A DNA stretch of 64,000 nt from Basidiobolus meristosporus CBS 931.73 (lineage: Eukaryota; Basidiobolomycota; Basidiobolomycetes; Basidiobolales; Basidiobolaceae). The stretch covers positions 26,260-90,259 of the forward strand of contig MCFE01000345.1 in assembly GCA_002104905.1 (NCBI GenBank), in the 5' to 3' direction. Positions within the stretch are counted from its first letter, which is position 1; every line of letters begins with the position of its first letter. The notes beneath the pieces were generated by a model, which was given only the letters and a program-made list of their open reading frames with translations, was not told the origin of the DNA and did not search any database. Below, one piece after another: positions 34,071 through 46,897 of this stretch. The position numbers and the translations under genes are program-made.

Positions 34071-34932
34071 ATGAATCACAAAAACATGCCTTCTGCTTAC
34101 TAACCTCTAAATACATGTGAATCCACTGCAATTGACATACTTCTCTCCCCTCAACTATACAACTCTTTGGTGGAATACCTGCAGAGTTGTCATATAACTT
34201 GTATTGCTGGTAGCATATACATCTTGCAAACATATGCTCAATTACCACCACTTTTGTCATGAATACCTCCTGGATATCCACAAAGAGCTATTTGGTATTC
34301 AGGAAATATATCCCTCCTCCCTGGGGTATTCAAGTCCCCCTTGTAGGTGTACTCCAGCTCTTGTTTGTGTATATTCCATATTGAATGGTGTAGTAACTGG
34401 CTTGTAACCAGGTATTCCTTGGTAAAGTTGCCCTACTAAAGAATAGTTGCTTGTTGTGCCCAACCCAACTTTGTGTTACTTAACTGATTACCCCTGCATT
34501 GGGGCTGCTTAGCCCCTTAATGCCAATGTTATAGGTGCTGGCAGAGATAGGAAGATAAGTCAAGTTACAAGTACTTCTCTGTCCCATTTTTTTAAGAATA
34601 TTACCATCAAGTGTGGCACAAATGAGATGAGTTGGCATATGTGCAACAGCCAGGAAGAATTGCAAAGTTCAGTGCGGAGGTGTAGATGGAGGCATCTATG
34701 CATTTGGATTACAAAGCTAAGCAGTCCCAATGCATAGGCAATCAGTTAAGTGAAGCCAGGTTGCTTTGGATGCTACAAGCATGAGACTTTTATTTGGTCA
34801 ACTATGCAAAAGTATTTTTGATATGCCAGGTCATGATCCTTTCAATAAGCAGTTGACACAAATAAGTACCAGAATGCAACTTTGGTGGGATTGTTATCAG
34901 CAAGGAGATGAAATATGTTAGCTTAGTATAGG

Positions 34933-35302
34933 TGTTGCAATATAAGAAGTGATTTGGATATAAGAAACTTATCAAGATATGGTAATAATAGTTGTATTGT
35001 TGTTTATTCATAAAGAGGATTAGTATTTATACCTTTGTAGAAGTAATACAGTTATAACACTAAGTTAGGAGGGTTTCTTAACATTCAGGAGCATTCTGTA
35101 CCAGTTCCAGGGTTAGTACATAATGTTTGGTGCAAAGCGTTAGTTTGATCTTCACTATAGGGGCATAATCATAGCATCATAGATGTGAAGAAACTGACAA
35201 AGTTAGGGCTGCAAATAAGTTCTAGACTGACCAAGACTAGTCTGGAATTGCCAAGTAAATTTTTAGCTGCTGAATGATACCAAATAGTCCAGTATTTCAA
35301 CA
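34933..35302 (-). repeat. 3-prime LTR of copia C
   Basis: 370 bp. Followed by ctcccctcaac, the reverse of the expected polypurine tract. Confidence 0.88.
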
Positions 35303-38300
35303 CTCCCCTCAACTAAATAATTTCTTTATCCTAATTCCTCTCTCAGATTCTCAAATTGTGGTCTAGCTAGCAGTTTTGTCAATATATCTGACACCATTTG
35401 TCTGTTGGACAGTAAACCAGTTCTACTAAGCTATTTTCTACAGTTTCCCTCACAAAGTGGTGTTGCATATCTTTGTACTTGGTTCTGGCATGATTAGTAG
35501 AATTCCTAGCTAATGCAACATAACTTTGATTAACTTTGTAAATACATGTTGGCTCATCTAAATTAAAGCCTTAATCATTGAATAATTTCCATAGCTATAT
35601 AGCCTCCTTATTTGCTTGGCAAGCAGCCATATATTCAGCTTCAGTTGCAGATAGGGCCACAGTTAGTTGTTTCTTGCAATTCCAAGCAATAGCTGCACCA
35701 GCATCAAGAAATACATACCTAGTGGTAGAGTGTCTGTCAATCAGGTCTCTACCCCAATCAGAATCACTATAACTATTGGATTTCTACCTATTAGCTGCTC
35801 CAGAGTATTCCAGTACCATATTTATGGTACCTTGTAGATATCTGAAAATCCACTCAACTGCTGCAACTTAATCTGATCCATAATTCTGCATGAGTTGACT
35901 GACTATTCCAACTGCTACTGCAATATCAGATCATTGTGGTGGTGTATAAGTCCAAGGGAGAGATACTTCCAACACTTCTCAAATGTTTTGTGTGGGGGGT
36001 TTTTGCTGAGTGTAATAACCTCTGGCAAAAGCTTGCTAGGAATACTTGGGTTCTGTCTCTAATCTGATGTGATGGGGAACAAAGACACAAGCTTGTTAAG
36101 GGAAAACTATTCAGCTACAATCCCCAACTTAGTTGGCATCCTAACCAAAGTATGTGCTGGGTTCAGCATCCTTTGAGATGACAATGTACTAAAGCTCCCA
36201 AAGTCAAAACAACTGTAAACTCCACTAGCAGGGACTTGATAAGAATGCAGCTGTGGTCAATAGTTACAAAGACAGAAAGGTATCTTTGTCTGTACAAGAA
36301 CAAACTTGGGGAAGAATCAAATATGATAAATGATACCTACTCTGAGTATTCCTCACAAGTAGTGCCTGCAAGGTCAGTTGGCTGTCAGCACAGTTTCCTG
36401 GGAGTGTCCTGTGGTTGGAAGGTCAGGTAGCAGCAGGTAGCAGTCATCACACCAATTAGCAAGATGGTATATTGATAAAAGGGATGATGATTTATTGTTG
36501 AGGGATAGCCTCCCTTATATACCCTTTTACTAGCTAAGTGATTACTAATCATGGTGTTCCACAAGGTTCCAGATATCAATAGAAATCCTGATGACATCAG
36601 AATGACCTAAGAATGTTATAAGTAGGTGCCAGTAGATTCCAAGAGGCACAAAACATCCAACCAATCAGGAGTCAGTACTCTGAAACTTGTGTTATATAGA
36701 GATACCATATATGGTATTGAGATGGTAGGGATGGTGACACAGGCTGATTGTGTGTCACAGGTACTAGCGTGGGTACTTGCCTAATATAGAAGTACTTATA
36801 GCTTGTAATCTTACATAAAGTGAGGGGTAACTGATGCTATAAGGTAAGCAGCAGTGATAGTTAGCCAGCTTATGGGATAGTACAGATCAAGTAAGACAAT
36901 TGGGATAAAACTAAAATAAGGGTAGTAGCAAAATAGGGAAGTAGATAATATAGGAATGAGCACATCTGTCAGTTGGTGTCACTGTGACCCCACTACAACA
37001 TGTAGACACCATCAAGTGCATCAGGCTACCAACCATTGATTTATAGGGGAAGCTTTGGTCCATATTGGAGCCATTTTCACCTAAAACTGGCTGAGATTTG
37101 CTCAATTTTAGATTATTGTACATAGGGGTAGCTGCAGGCTTGCAACTTGACATTTTGAATCATCTGAGAATGTCCCTAATGTACTTGGACTGATTCAGCG
37201 CAATCTTCTGTGTAGGTATGTCAAAATTCACTTCAAATCCAAGAAAATAGCTCAATTTTCCAGACCCTTTTTGAGCTGCTTCACATATATACTATGATCT
37301 GCAGTGCTACAAATAAACCCAATCTCCTCTAGATATGAGTCAATCTTGTTATACCATGCTCTAGGTGCCTACTTAAGCCCATACAAAAATTTCCTAAGTC
37401 TGCAAACCTTATGAGGGCCTTTTGAGTTGGTAAAGCTTTCTGGTTGATCCATATATACAGTTTCTTGCAAATCCTCATTTAGAAAGACTGTTTTGAAGTT
37501 CAATTGGTGTATATCTAGACTGTGTACAGCTGCCAGGGTTAGAACTGTCCTAATGGAGTCAAGCTTTGCAACTAGAGCAAATGTCTCCTTAAAGTTTCTT
37601 CCATGGATCTGGGAGTAGCCTTTAGCCACTAATTAAGCCTTGTACTTATCAATGGTACCACTAGAGGTTATCTTGATCTTGTAGACCCATCTATATCCTA
37701 TTGGCTTTCTCTCATTTGGTAAATCTACCAGTTCCCACATTTTTGCTTTGATCAGTGACTAGTACTCCCCTGGCATGGCTTGATGTCACATAGTAGCATC
37801 TGGACTTTGCATTGCCTGTTCCAGATTCTGAGGTTTGGCACATAAGGCACAAAAAGCTTCTTCATGACCATTGGATGTCTGCCGCCAGGATCCAGGGGCA
37901 TTTCTTATTCTGGTAGAGCTCCTGACTGGGATAATCTGCTCTGATCTGGAACTGGTAGAAATATCTTTTGTATCTGGCTGAGTCTGGAGCATATCTTCTT
38001 CATGAGTGTTGATTGCATCATCAGGCAGCTGGCCAATGATTTCTGGGGCTTTCTGATATGAACTCTCCTCAAATACAATGTCCCTGCTCTTGATCAGCTT
38101 TTGAATTTTGCCATCATGCACTCTATGCCCTTTAGTATCTTTACAATACTCAAGAAAGATCCCTTTTCTACTTGTTAGTTCCAGCATTTAGTGTTTTTTA
38201 TAAGGGATGTGTTAAAGGATAACACTGCCAAAGATCCTGAGATGCTGGAGGTTTGATTTTTTGCCTATATATGCTTCAAAGGGTGTAGAATCCTGTGGTG

Positions 38301-40135
38301 TCTTTGTTGAGCATCTGTTCTTGATGTATACTGCAGTAGCAACAGATTCAGCCTAAAACCTGTAGTCCATTTCCTTATCATGTAGCATAGATCTTCCCAT
38401 CTTTACTACTGTTCTATTTGCACATTTTGCTACTCCATTTTGCTGTGGAATATGTGAAACAGTGGTCTGCTAACTTATCCCCATAGATGTGCAGTATATT
38501 ACAAACTCCTTTGAGCAGTATTCCCCTCCATTGTCACTTTGAAGTATATTCAGTTTACACCCTGTTTGTGTTTCTGCCATGTTCTTGAAGTGTTTAAATG
38601 TCTCTAAAGCCTAGTCCTTTGTTTTGCAGAAGTATACCCATGTATATGTTGGCTTGTCATCAATAACCGTCATAAAGTATATCTTGGCTCCAAAGAACAG
38701 TGTTCTCATGGGCCCACATACGTCTGAGCATACAATAGCCCATACTTGGGTGGTGTTTATGCTTCTTGAGCTCCTGAAATGCTGCCTAGCTTGTTTGCCA
38801 TATGAACATCCCTTACAGATACTCAATTTGATTGAAATTGAGTAATTTAGGCCTGAAACAAGCCCATTTTCATCAGTTGGCTCATTTTCTATTCCCCAAT
38901 GTGCCGTAGCCTCCTATGCCATGCCACCCAGTTAGTTTCATCAGTTTCAGCAATATTGGCAAACTCAGGTTCATTGACCTTGCATTGCGACTTGTATATA
39001 TTGTGATCTCTGATTCCCAAAGCTAGTTTTTGTCCATTTTCACTCAAAATTACGCAGTTCAGCTTAGTAAGAACAAATTCCAGTCCTTGAGCAGTTACTT
39101 TACTGACTGAGAGTAGGTCCTTAGCTATTCCAGGGATGTCAAGTACGTCATTTAGTATTGCTGCTATACCCCTGAGATATCACTCATACTTAGTAGTATA
39201 GACCCACTGGTGGTAGCTTCCAGTGCAGGGTTGTCTCCCAGATAAACCTTTCTTGTGGGAATAGTTTCTAAGCTGCTGAGCCACTCCTTTATACCACAAA
39301 TATGCTGTGATGCTCCATAGTCAATATACAATTGATTACTTTGGTTACTTGCACTCTCTTGTATATTTACAAATAAATGTTCATCAGTAGTTGTATGGTT
39401 TGCCTGCTCCAGTTTCTGTTTTTTGTCTGCTTGTTTCTTATTGCATTCTCTTGCTCAGTGTCCAGGCTTTTTACAGTAGTTACAACAACCAGGTTTTCTT
39501 TGGTTTTGTTGCTTTCCCTACTTCTCTGTGTGCCTCTCTGAGCCAAATAAAGCATTGTCTTCAATTCTCTCTGCTTGATCATAATATCTGAGTTCTTCAT
39601 AGAGAAGTCTTCATTTGACATTGTCTAAGTCAAATTGTCTTCTCTGCCTTCAAAAGAAAGTATGAGTGGCTCATAATTGTCTGGTAGGCTGCAAAGCAGT
39701 CAGAGTATTTTTCTTTCCATCTACACCAGCATTAATACTGCAAAGTTGTGCTGAAAGTGTCAGCATCTGGCTTCTTCCTCAAGTCAAAGAGTTTTCCTTT
39801 TAGATAGAGCTTGCTTGATACTGATTTTACTCTAAGGATCTTCTCTAATGATTCCCATGCTGCTTTGGCAGTATTTGAGCCATAGATTTGTTCAATGAAG
39901 GAATCTTGCACATTGGTACATAAAGCATAAGAGACCTTCTCTCCTTCTTTTGAAACTTCTCCGCTTCTTCTGCTGTTCCTTTGGTCTCAACTTCTTTTCC
40001 TGTTACTATATTCAAAAGCTTTCTTTCCTCAAGGTGGATCTGCATCTTGATTCTCCAGAGTCTGTAGTTCTTCCCATCAGACCTCTCCTTTAAAGGGAAG
40101 ATGTTTGTACTGTTCTGTTTGCTGGTAAAAGCCAT
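35303..40135 (-). pseudogene. Copia C gag-pol, decayed, RT active-site segment missing
   Basis: Gag begins at 40135 (MAFTSKQNSTNIFPLKERSDGKNY). A zinc knuckle lies near 39450-39490. Integrase remnants include CKGCSYGKQARQHF (38800) and the DNGGE region (38530). RT runs from about 37790 to 37370 with YSQIHGRNFKETFA and VYMDQPESF. The block normally holding YVDD lies between DHSIYV (near 37290) and GFEV (near 37240), and here those two are almost joined, so the catalytic segment is deleted. D2 (35935-36998) splits the following part, and RNase H continues to 35303. Many stops. Dead element. Confidence 0.85.
35935..36998 (-). mobile_element. Repeat D copy 2, inserted in copia C
   Basis: On the plus strand TGTGGTGGTG .. 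CCCCACTACAA, with CAT on both sides; the copia C pol sequence resumes across the site. Homologous to D1 in its central 350 bp (accatatatggtat, ataagggag, ataaatcatcatccc). It is longer than D1 by about 260 bp. Confidence 0.55.
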
Positions 40136-40171
40136 CTTTGAAATAGGTTAAGGCAATTGGGGCTTGTAACC

Positions 40172-40537
40172 TGTTGCAATTTAAGAAGTGATATGGATAT
40201 AGGGAACTTATCAAGATATAGTGATAATGGTTGAATTGTTGTTTATTCATAAAGAGGATCAGTATTTATACCTTTGTAGAAGTAGTACAGCTGCAACACC
40301 AAGTAATGAGGGTTTCTTAACATTCAGGAGCACTCTGTAACAGCTTCAGAGTTAGTACATAATGTTTGGTAAAAAGTGTTTTGATCATCACTATAGGAAA
40401 TAATTATGGGATCATAGATGTGAAGAAGCTGGCAAAGTTGGGGCTGCAAGTAAGTCCTACAGTGACCAAGACTAGTCTAGAATTGGTTAGTAAATATTTA
40501 GCTGCTGAATGATATCAAATAGGCCACTATTTCAACA
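40172..40537 (-). repeat. 5-prime LTR of copia C and primer site
   Basis: 366 bp. On the minus strand it ends TTGCAACA and is followed by GGTTACAAGCCCC (40171-40159), two changes from the GGTTATGAGCCCC site of copia B. It no longer contains an ATG; gag starts further in, at 40135. Confidence 0.85.
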
Positions 40538-40877
40538 ACAGGAAGGTGTGTTTTGAATATTACAGAGGTAGTCTTGGCAAAAGTGACACCATCTAGGTAT
40601 AACTTTGCAGGAAGAATATGTCACAAGCAACACAAGTATATCCATTGAGGGCCACAATGTTGAGGTGATAGCAGTGTGTCAAGTGCAGCAGCTGGACATA
40701 TATGCAGCAGTTAGTAAACTAGAGGCAATAATTTTTTTGAAATGAACTCAATGATGAGTGCCCATGGTGGTATTGAGAAAGCAAGTAAAGAGTAATAATC
40801 TCACAGTTGAATGTCTGAATGGCTCCAGGTTAGGTAACCAAAGGAAACACCATGTAGTAAATAGGTGTGGTAACATT
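40538..40877 (+). mobile_element. Family-T fragment T-e, transposase tail after copia C
   Basis: Continues the plus-strand transposase C-terminus interrupted at 34932: tgaatattacagaggtagtc and the following codons correspond to 54650-54400 of T-k. It is cut by the terminus of T-f at 40878. Contains stops. Confidence 0.6.
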
Positions 40878-41206
40878 CCCTATGAGATATTATTGTGATG
40901 ATCCCATCAAAAGGCCATCACAGATCTAAAGTCCCATGACTTAGATGTACTGATCCTGTCAGGACACCATGCAGAGACTTCTGAAAAATAACTGCACCCC
41001 ATATTTCACAAAAAACTTGGTCAATATTTTCACCACAACAGTAAATAAGTGGCTTTTGATTTGTCCCCTGCCAATTTGCTCACTTTCTAATCCTAGGCTC
41101 TTGATCACCTTCCACATTTGTGTACATTGATTGGCTATTGCTTCTTTCTCACATCCTTACTTTCTGACCTAACTGTTTCTCTTACTTTTCATACATACAA
41201 ATTGAT

Positions 41207-43175
41207 TTATTTATGTTGAAACTTCAGTTTTACCTCAATTGCCAACTGTATTGACCTATACAAGTCTCTATGCCTTACACTAACATTGAGCCCAACCCTA
41301 CACATAACAAGTAACTCCATTAAAAACCCACCACTCAATAAGTATTTATGCTGTAATGCTCTGTTTCCATGACTCTGTTGAGAACCCAACGGCTTTATGT
41401 TGCTGTTCATTTACTGGTTCCCACAGGTCCTGGTCTTCAGCTGACACTGCAATTTGAGCACCATATCTGCAAGTCTTTGCAATAAATCCTTGCAAAATTC
41501 AAGTGCATTTTCTTTAACCCTACACTTGAGGAAGTACTGTATCCTCTTAGTGCACCTATTAATGTTGAAATATTTCACTGAATGCATTGTGATAGTCTGT
41601 CAAGTTCTTCACATTGTAGCCTTGTCTGTGATTGGGATCTCCACTCTGTCAACAATGGAGGATGTGGAGGCTGTGATAGACAAATTGCTTTTTGCTGCAA
41701 ACTCATCCCCCTTGCTGCAGCGTAGCTCAGCTGCCTGCACTTCCAACTCTCATGAAAACAGTTATTTTCTTATTGATAATTCTTCTTGGCTATGATGGGA
41801 TTCAGCCTGTTTTCAGCTTGCGGCATTGTTTGGCAAGAGCTGCAGTTGTTTTGATATGCCTCCCTGTCTCAAGCTTTGGTAGACATTTTCCCTTTACCTT
41901 TTCCTTTATCACTATCACATCTTTCACTGCTACTTTGTCTAAGATCTTCTTGCAAAGAACTTCATTTTCTCCTTGGATTGGCAAAAACTGCAGTTTTTTT
42001 GAATACTTCCCTGTCACAGACTTTGGTAGACATTTTCCCTTTACCATTATCTTCATCACTTTCCAGATCTTTCACTGCTACATTGGCTGAGTGCGTTTTG
42101 AGTGGTACTATACTTTTTCCTTGATAAATGTTGTGCCTGTGTATCTATGTCTGCCAGCTTGTCTCTTATTGGCACTCTTACAGCTACCAGACATCTCTTT
42201 GATGTTTGTTTAGAGCTTTTGGCCCTGCTGGTAATAGGCTCTTGAGGAAGCTGCTGATTTTTAGCAATGGCGCCCTTGTTGTTCAGCCTTTGTAAGATTC
42301 TGCTATTCTTAAGATACTATTTCAGCATACCAATGCTGGCCCAAAATCTGTCACCTGCATGGATCCAGGATATTGCTCATGGAACAAGTCAAGCACATTC
42401 TGCTTGGCCTCAAGTTCCTGATGGTCTCTGATGGCCTCTTGAATATTAGCCCACTCTTGATTATTGCACTCAATGTCCTCACAGATCCTCAACATCGTTT
42501 GATTTTTAGGCTTTGATATAGACACTACATTGTCTGCCTCCCATGCTGTGATTGGTTTTCTCTGGGCTTTATCTCTGGGCACTGCTGTTGTGCTTCAAAG
42601 ACTGTATGGTGTTCCTCTGCTGTTACATCAGAAAATAACTCAATTCTTGGCTGTTACATTGAGCTACCTGAGTTCCTTCTTTGCAGCAAAGATACTGCTT
42701 TCTCTACCTGGGATATTGTTTGCTCTACATGTATTATCTGCTCATCTGGCTTCTGGTCTATATCCTGACTTCTCTGGGCCATTATCTATATCCTATCAGC
42801 CACAGCACCTAAATGCTGCATTAATTCTTGGATATGAGCTCACAACATACTTGATAATATGTGTGATGGTGATGTTATGAACGCCACTTGCTGGTCTTCA
42901 GCTGAAGGTACTGTGCTTGCCACACTCTCAGCTGCCTGAGCATAACAGTCAGCTAGTGGCACTGTAGAGGTTCTCTATTGCCTATGGAACTGAGAGCCTG
43001 AGGTTTCCCCATTATTACCTTCAGTGGGCACACTGTCAGCATGGCCTTTTTTGAATGAAGCTCTGCTTGTTGCACTAAATGACAAAGCAAGCTGTTGTGC
43101 AGCCATTCTTATGCTGCAATCAGTAGTGGAGCTTGGTTGGGAACCAAAAAACTTTGCTCTATTTTTTGGTGGCAC
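41207..43175 (-). pseudogene. Second T gene, copy T-f, broken
   Basis: Shows the clearest N-terminus of this protein: MPPKNRAKFFGSQPSSTTDC, then QQLALSFSATSRASFKKG. Downstream are the coiled-coil region, ITAWEADNVVSISKPKNQTM (near 42540), Lys-rich repeats with AVKDVIVIKEKVKGK (near 41900) and a degraded C-terminal block. The frame is lost several times. See T-k for domain order. Confidence 0.65.
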
Positions 43176-43395
43176 ATATATGAAAGTGAGTCAAAGCAAA
43201 AGGGAAATGTTTTATATATACATGGGTATGTGGTGCCATAATGTTATATATAATGCTTACTTTGACAGATCATTATTGAATCTCACATTCCTGTAGGTAC
43301 AATGTCTCAAACGCAACACTGTCCTAAATTCACACTAGTATTGACCAAAGATTTAAATAATAGTGTTGCATTGTTGAAGGTCAAACAGTCTGCCC

Positions 43396-45819
43396 CATAG
43401 ACAAGATAACTTTGATTCAATACAGTAAGAGAAGAGAAAAAAGACCATATTGCTAGTGTAGCAAGCCTCTTAACCATGAAGCATCCTGACAGTATAGGAA
43501 GTATTACAAGGATCACAGCCAGCTGATATTTCTGTTTGGTACCTGGCTGTCTTTGTCACCTTGCTCAAACTGAGTCAGGTGAGTATGTGATGCCTTTAGG
43601 CTCATCACAGCCTTATGAATATGGCAAGCAGGGTATTAGTGTTACAAGTCTTGGTACAAGAGTTGTAGAGGAAAAGGGAGTTTAGCTAGTATTGTATTCA
43701 CTAAAACTTGAACCTATTTTTGATGAGGTTCCAGCAGCTCCTTATATACATTGTGCCAGATCAATTGCTGACTAACTGTATTTTTAAATATAGGATGTGG
43801 CCAATGACTCATTTGATTGCATCATCATCATCCAATAAGATCCTACTTAATATATCTGCTTCTGTCTGATGAGGAGCTGCTGATTCATTTGCTGACTAAT
43901 GCTACTGATTTGATAGATTACACTGATGTAACAATATGTTAAATATATAACTATATTGATTGGCAAAAAACTGATCTAACTTGAACATTCAATTGGTTGA
44001 TCATAGCAACAGCTCTGAGGAAGAAGGCTCAATGATGGACTGTGAGCCCATCTTCCCTAACAACAGTACCACACATGAGCCCAGTCATATCCTAATGTGC
44101 AATGAGTCAACACCCACTGAAATAAATGCCAAGTATGCTTTATAGAGCCCAGTGAGCCCAGTAATCTATATACTGGTGAGCAATGTAATGTTTTGGCCAG
44201 AGATGTGCTACATTTTCACCAATATTAGTAATGGGGATTTGGGGATTTATTACTACTTCTTACCAAAATCATTCAGGGTTGCAACTTAACATGTACGTGG
44301 TACAAGTAGACAACCATCATGCAGCTGGCAACATATGACTCAGAGACTGTCCTGATTTAAGCATGTGTCAACAGTTGCATGACATTCACATCCAATAATG
44401 CCACCATTGCAACATGTCCAAATTGTCAGAAATCCACCACCATTGAGGGAAAACATTGTTCACACTCCAGATATATTCCAGTATTACCCTGGCTAAAGAA
44501 GCTCATGGAGTCCAAAAAATATTGCAAAGCTATAATGTACCACACTCAGTATCAAGCAAGCACTAACATATCCAATATATTTGATGGCAAACATTACAAA
44601 CAGCTAAGAAGCAAGGGCCACTTTGAAGATACGTATTACCTTGCTATTACCTTAGTGTTTGATGGATTCTCATTAAACAAGAACTCTACCAGCAAATTCT
44701 GTTGGCCACTCATACTCATCCACCTGAATCAGCTGCCTATCTCATGGAATCAGAGCAAGATCTGATGGTAATCTCACTGGTATCTGGGCTTAAATCACTG
44801 TTTAACCTGGATAGCTACCTGTATCCTTTGATGGATGAGTTTTGCATACTTTCCAGTGGGATAGCAGAGAATGGCTATCATTTCAGGGTACACATTATTA
44901 CCTGCATTGGAGATACCCCAGCCATCAGCAAGATAGCTAACTTTTCTGGTCACAATGGACAGTATTGCTGTCAAATGTATGAGGTCCAGGGAATTTACTT
45001 CATAACTCACACACATTATTATTATCCAAACACCAACACTAAGAATATCATCTTCCCTCAGTGAGAACATACAAAAGTCAGTATGCAATTGCAACAAAGC
45101 TGACAAGCTATAAGTCATTAGCCAGGATATGGAATCAATTGGAAACTGGAGATACTTAGGATAGAGGGTAACTGTTGGAGCAAAGGCTATCCACTGGGAG
45201 CTATGCATTTGCTTTGCAACAATATCCCTATACTGATGACCAAGTTGTACATGGGGCATTTCAAGCTAAATGAGTCCTTCAAGATACCAGAGAAATCTGA
45301 AAGAATTGGCAAGATATTGCAAAGTATCCGCTACCCTGAGTACTTTGTGAAAGCTCCAAACAATATTCATATGCATCTGTGACAATACAAATGCAAAGAC
45401 TGGATGAACAGGATATATATATTTGACAGGTGTTCTGATGCCATTCCTACCAAGAGCACCTTGGAAGTATTGGGAATCATATGTGGACATTGTAGGAATA
45501 TATATCCAGAAGTGGACCACCAATGCCAACTTGACACTTCTAGAGCTGTTGTGCAAGGAGCTTGTAATGGGATTTGGGTGGGCCAATACTACAAACATAA
45601 AGCTGAATGAGTATATCTCTGCCACTTCTGTATCCATGCTCTACTCCTTCATGCTTGGTGTGTGGAGAATATTGGGCCTTGCTTCAACTTTTGGGAGTTT
45701 GCTTTGGAGCAGATGTGTGAAAAGATGGAAGGCAACTCAAACTGCAGGTACTACTATATCCCAATCTCATCAAGAATATTTATTGTAAGTCCATCATGAA
45801 TATGATGAGTTGGTACATA
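43396..45819 (+). pseudogene. Tnp2/Plavaka-like transposase, copy T-f, broken
   Basis: Homologous to T-k from its first codon, but the start ATG reads ATA (ccccatagacaag). A gypsy-type LTR splits the N-terminal region. The longest open pieces are 44379-44765 and 44702-45064. The block YPLGAMHLLCNNIPILMTKL lies near 45190 and ENIGPCFNFWEF near 45670; the rest of the C-terminus is missing. Not functional. Confidence 0.7.
43640..44011 (-). repeat. Solo LTR, gypsy family, in the T-f transposase
   Basis: Plus strand TGTTACAAGTCTTGG .. GATCATAGCAACA, the reverse of the gypsy LTR sense orientation, homologous to 46000-46367 and 50226-50580. Contains the reverse of a TATA tract (cttatatacat). No exact target duplication seen. 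Confidence 0.8.
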
Positions 45820-46558
45820 TGTTACAATTTACCACTTGAATATTTAAGTTAGATCTGTTTTTAGCATATCAATTAGTTATATATTAACATATTGGTATAT
45901 TAGTGTAATCTATTGGATCAGTAGCATTAGACAGCAAATGAATCAGCTGCTCCTTATCAGACAGAAACAGATATATTAAGTGGAATCTTATTGGGTGATT
46001 GTTACAAGTCTTGATATAAGAGTTGTAGAGGAGTAGGGAGCTTAGTTAGTATTGTATTCACTAAAGCTTAGACTGATCTTTATTGAGGTTGCAGCAGCTC
46101 CTTATATACATTTTGCCAGATCAATTGCTGACTAATTGTATTTGCTAATGTAGGTTGTGGCTGATGACTCATTCAGTTGCATCATCATCAGCCAATAAGA
46201 TCCTACTTAATATATCTATTTCTGGCCAATAAGGATCTGCTGATTCATTTGCTGACTAATGCTACTGATTTGATAGGTAATACTGATATACTGATAACCT
46301 AAACATATACTAATTGATTTGACTCAAAATTGATGTAACTTAAACATTAAAGCGGCGGATCATAACACAATGATGATTCAATCAGATGAGTTATTGGCCA
46401 CAACCTATATTAGAAAATACAGCTAGTAAGCAATTGATCTGGCAAAATGTATATAAGGAGCTGCTGGAACCTCAATAAAAATAGGTTCAAGTTTTAGCAA
46501 ATACAATACTATCTAAGCCCCCTATTCCCCTACAACTCCTACATCATCACTTGTAACA
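45820..46558 (+). repeat. Gypsy LTR in sense orientation, split by another LTR
   Basis: Begins TGTTACAATTTACCACTTG, is interrupted at 46000-46367 by an antisense LTR of the same family, and resumes to end CACTTGTAACA. Contains the TATA tract atgtatataaggagc. Followed by TTGGTGGCAGCA, a 3-prime-CCA type primer site. Confidence 0.8.
46000..46367 (-). repeat. Antisense gypsy LTR nested in a gypsy LTR
   Basis: TGTTACAAGTCTTGATATAAG .. GCGGATCATAACA. The interrupted LTR reads ..attgggtgat before it and tgatgattcaatc after it, so TGAT is shared at both sides. Confidence 0.8.
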
Positions 46559-46897
46559 TTGGTGGCAGCAATAATCAGAAACCTACCTCCTGAAGAAAGA
46601 AGAAGACTCTCTCAAGAAGTCAGAAAATAAAGAATGGAAGAATGCTCTGCAGCAAATCCTGATCTAACTGCAACAGTTACTCCAGATCCTCAGCCAGCCA
46701 CTGCAAGGAATGAATACCATGGATCAGAACCAGCAAAGCCCTATCAAGGTCAACCTTAGTGTGAAGGTCAACCAGTATTTTGGTAGAGTCAATAAGAATC
46801 TGCAAACATATCATTTTCAGACTGAAGAAGCTTTTAGGACTAATGTATGTGGCCAGAATCCTGGATTATCTTATGGATCTCTTCATCTGCCTCATTA
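46559..46897 (+). pseudogene. Gypsy gag 5-prime fragment, plus strand
   Basis: Matches the start of the minus-strand gypsy gag: VNLSVKVNQYFGRVNKNL against VKSNFGVKVNQYHGRVNENL near 50000. It ends abruptly where minus-strand pol begins, which makes an inverted (tail-to-tail) junction. Confidence 0.75.

Larger units (their letters stand above)
33263..34932. mobile_element. Chimeric family-T fragments (T-d/T-e)
   Basis: 33263-33357 is left subterminal T sequence lacking its terminus. Two E repeats follow. 34071-34530 is transposase 3-prime sequence on the minus strand, and from about 34530 the same part appears on the plus strand. That makes a head-to-head inverted junction (the tcttaatgccaatg region versus aagctaagcagtcccaatgc). 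The plus-strand piece is interrupted by copia C and resumes at 40538. Confidence 0.55.
34933..40537 (-). mobile_element. Ty1/copia LTR retrotransposon C (second family)
   Basis: LTRs 34933-35302 and 40172-40537 (plus strand TGTTGCAAT..ATTTCAACA), unrelated by eye to the A/B LTRs. Flanks ATAGG (34928-34932) and ACAGG (40538-40542) are a target duplication with one substitution. The gag-pol region is on the minus strand and heavily decayed; a 1.06-kb repeat D2 is inserted in it. Inserted in the transposase tail of T-e, which reads across the site. A solo LTR of this family is at 47705-48062. Confidence 0.9.
40878..45819 (+). mobile_element. Family-T DNA transposon T-f, right-truncated
   Basis: Terminus CCCTATGAGATATTATTGTG after ATT (40875-40877). 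Then come the right subterminal region, the second gene on minus (to 43175), the divergent intergenic region and the transposase on plus (from about 43396). A gypsy-type LTR (43640-44011) interrupts the transposase. The 3-prime end is replaced by the gypsy complex at 45820, so no second terminus remains. Confidence 0.75.
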
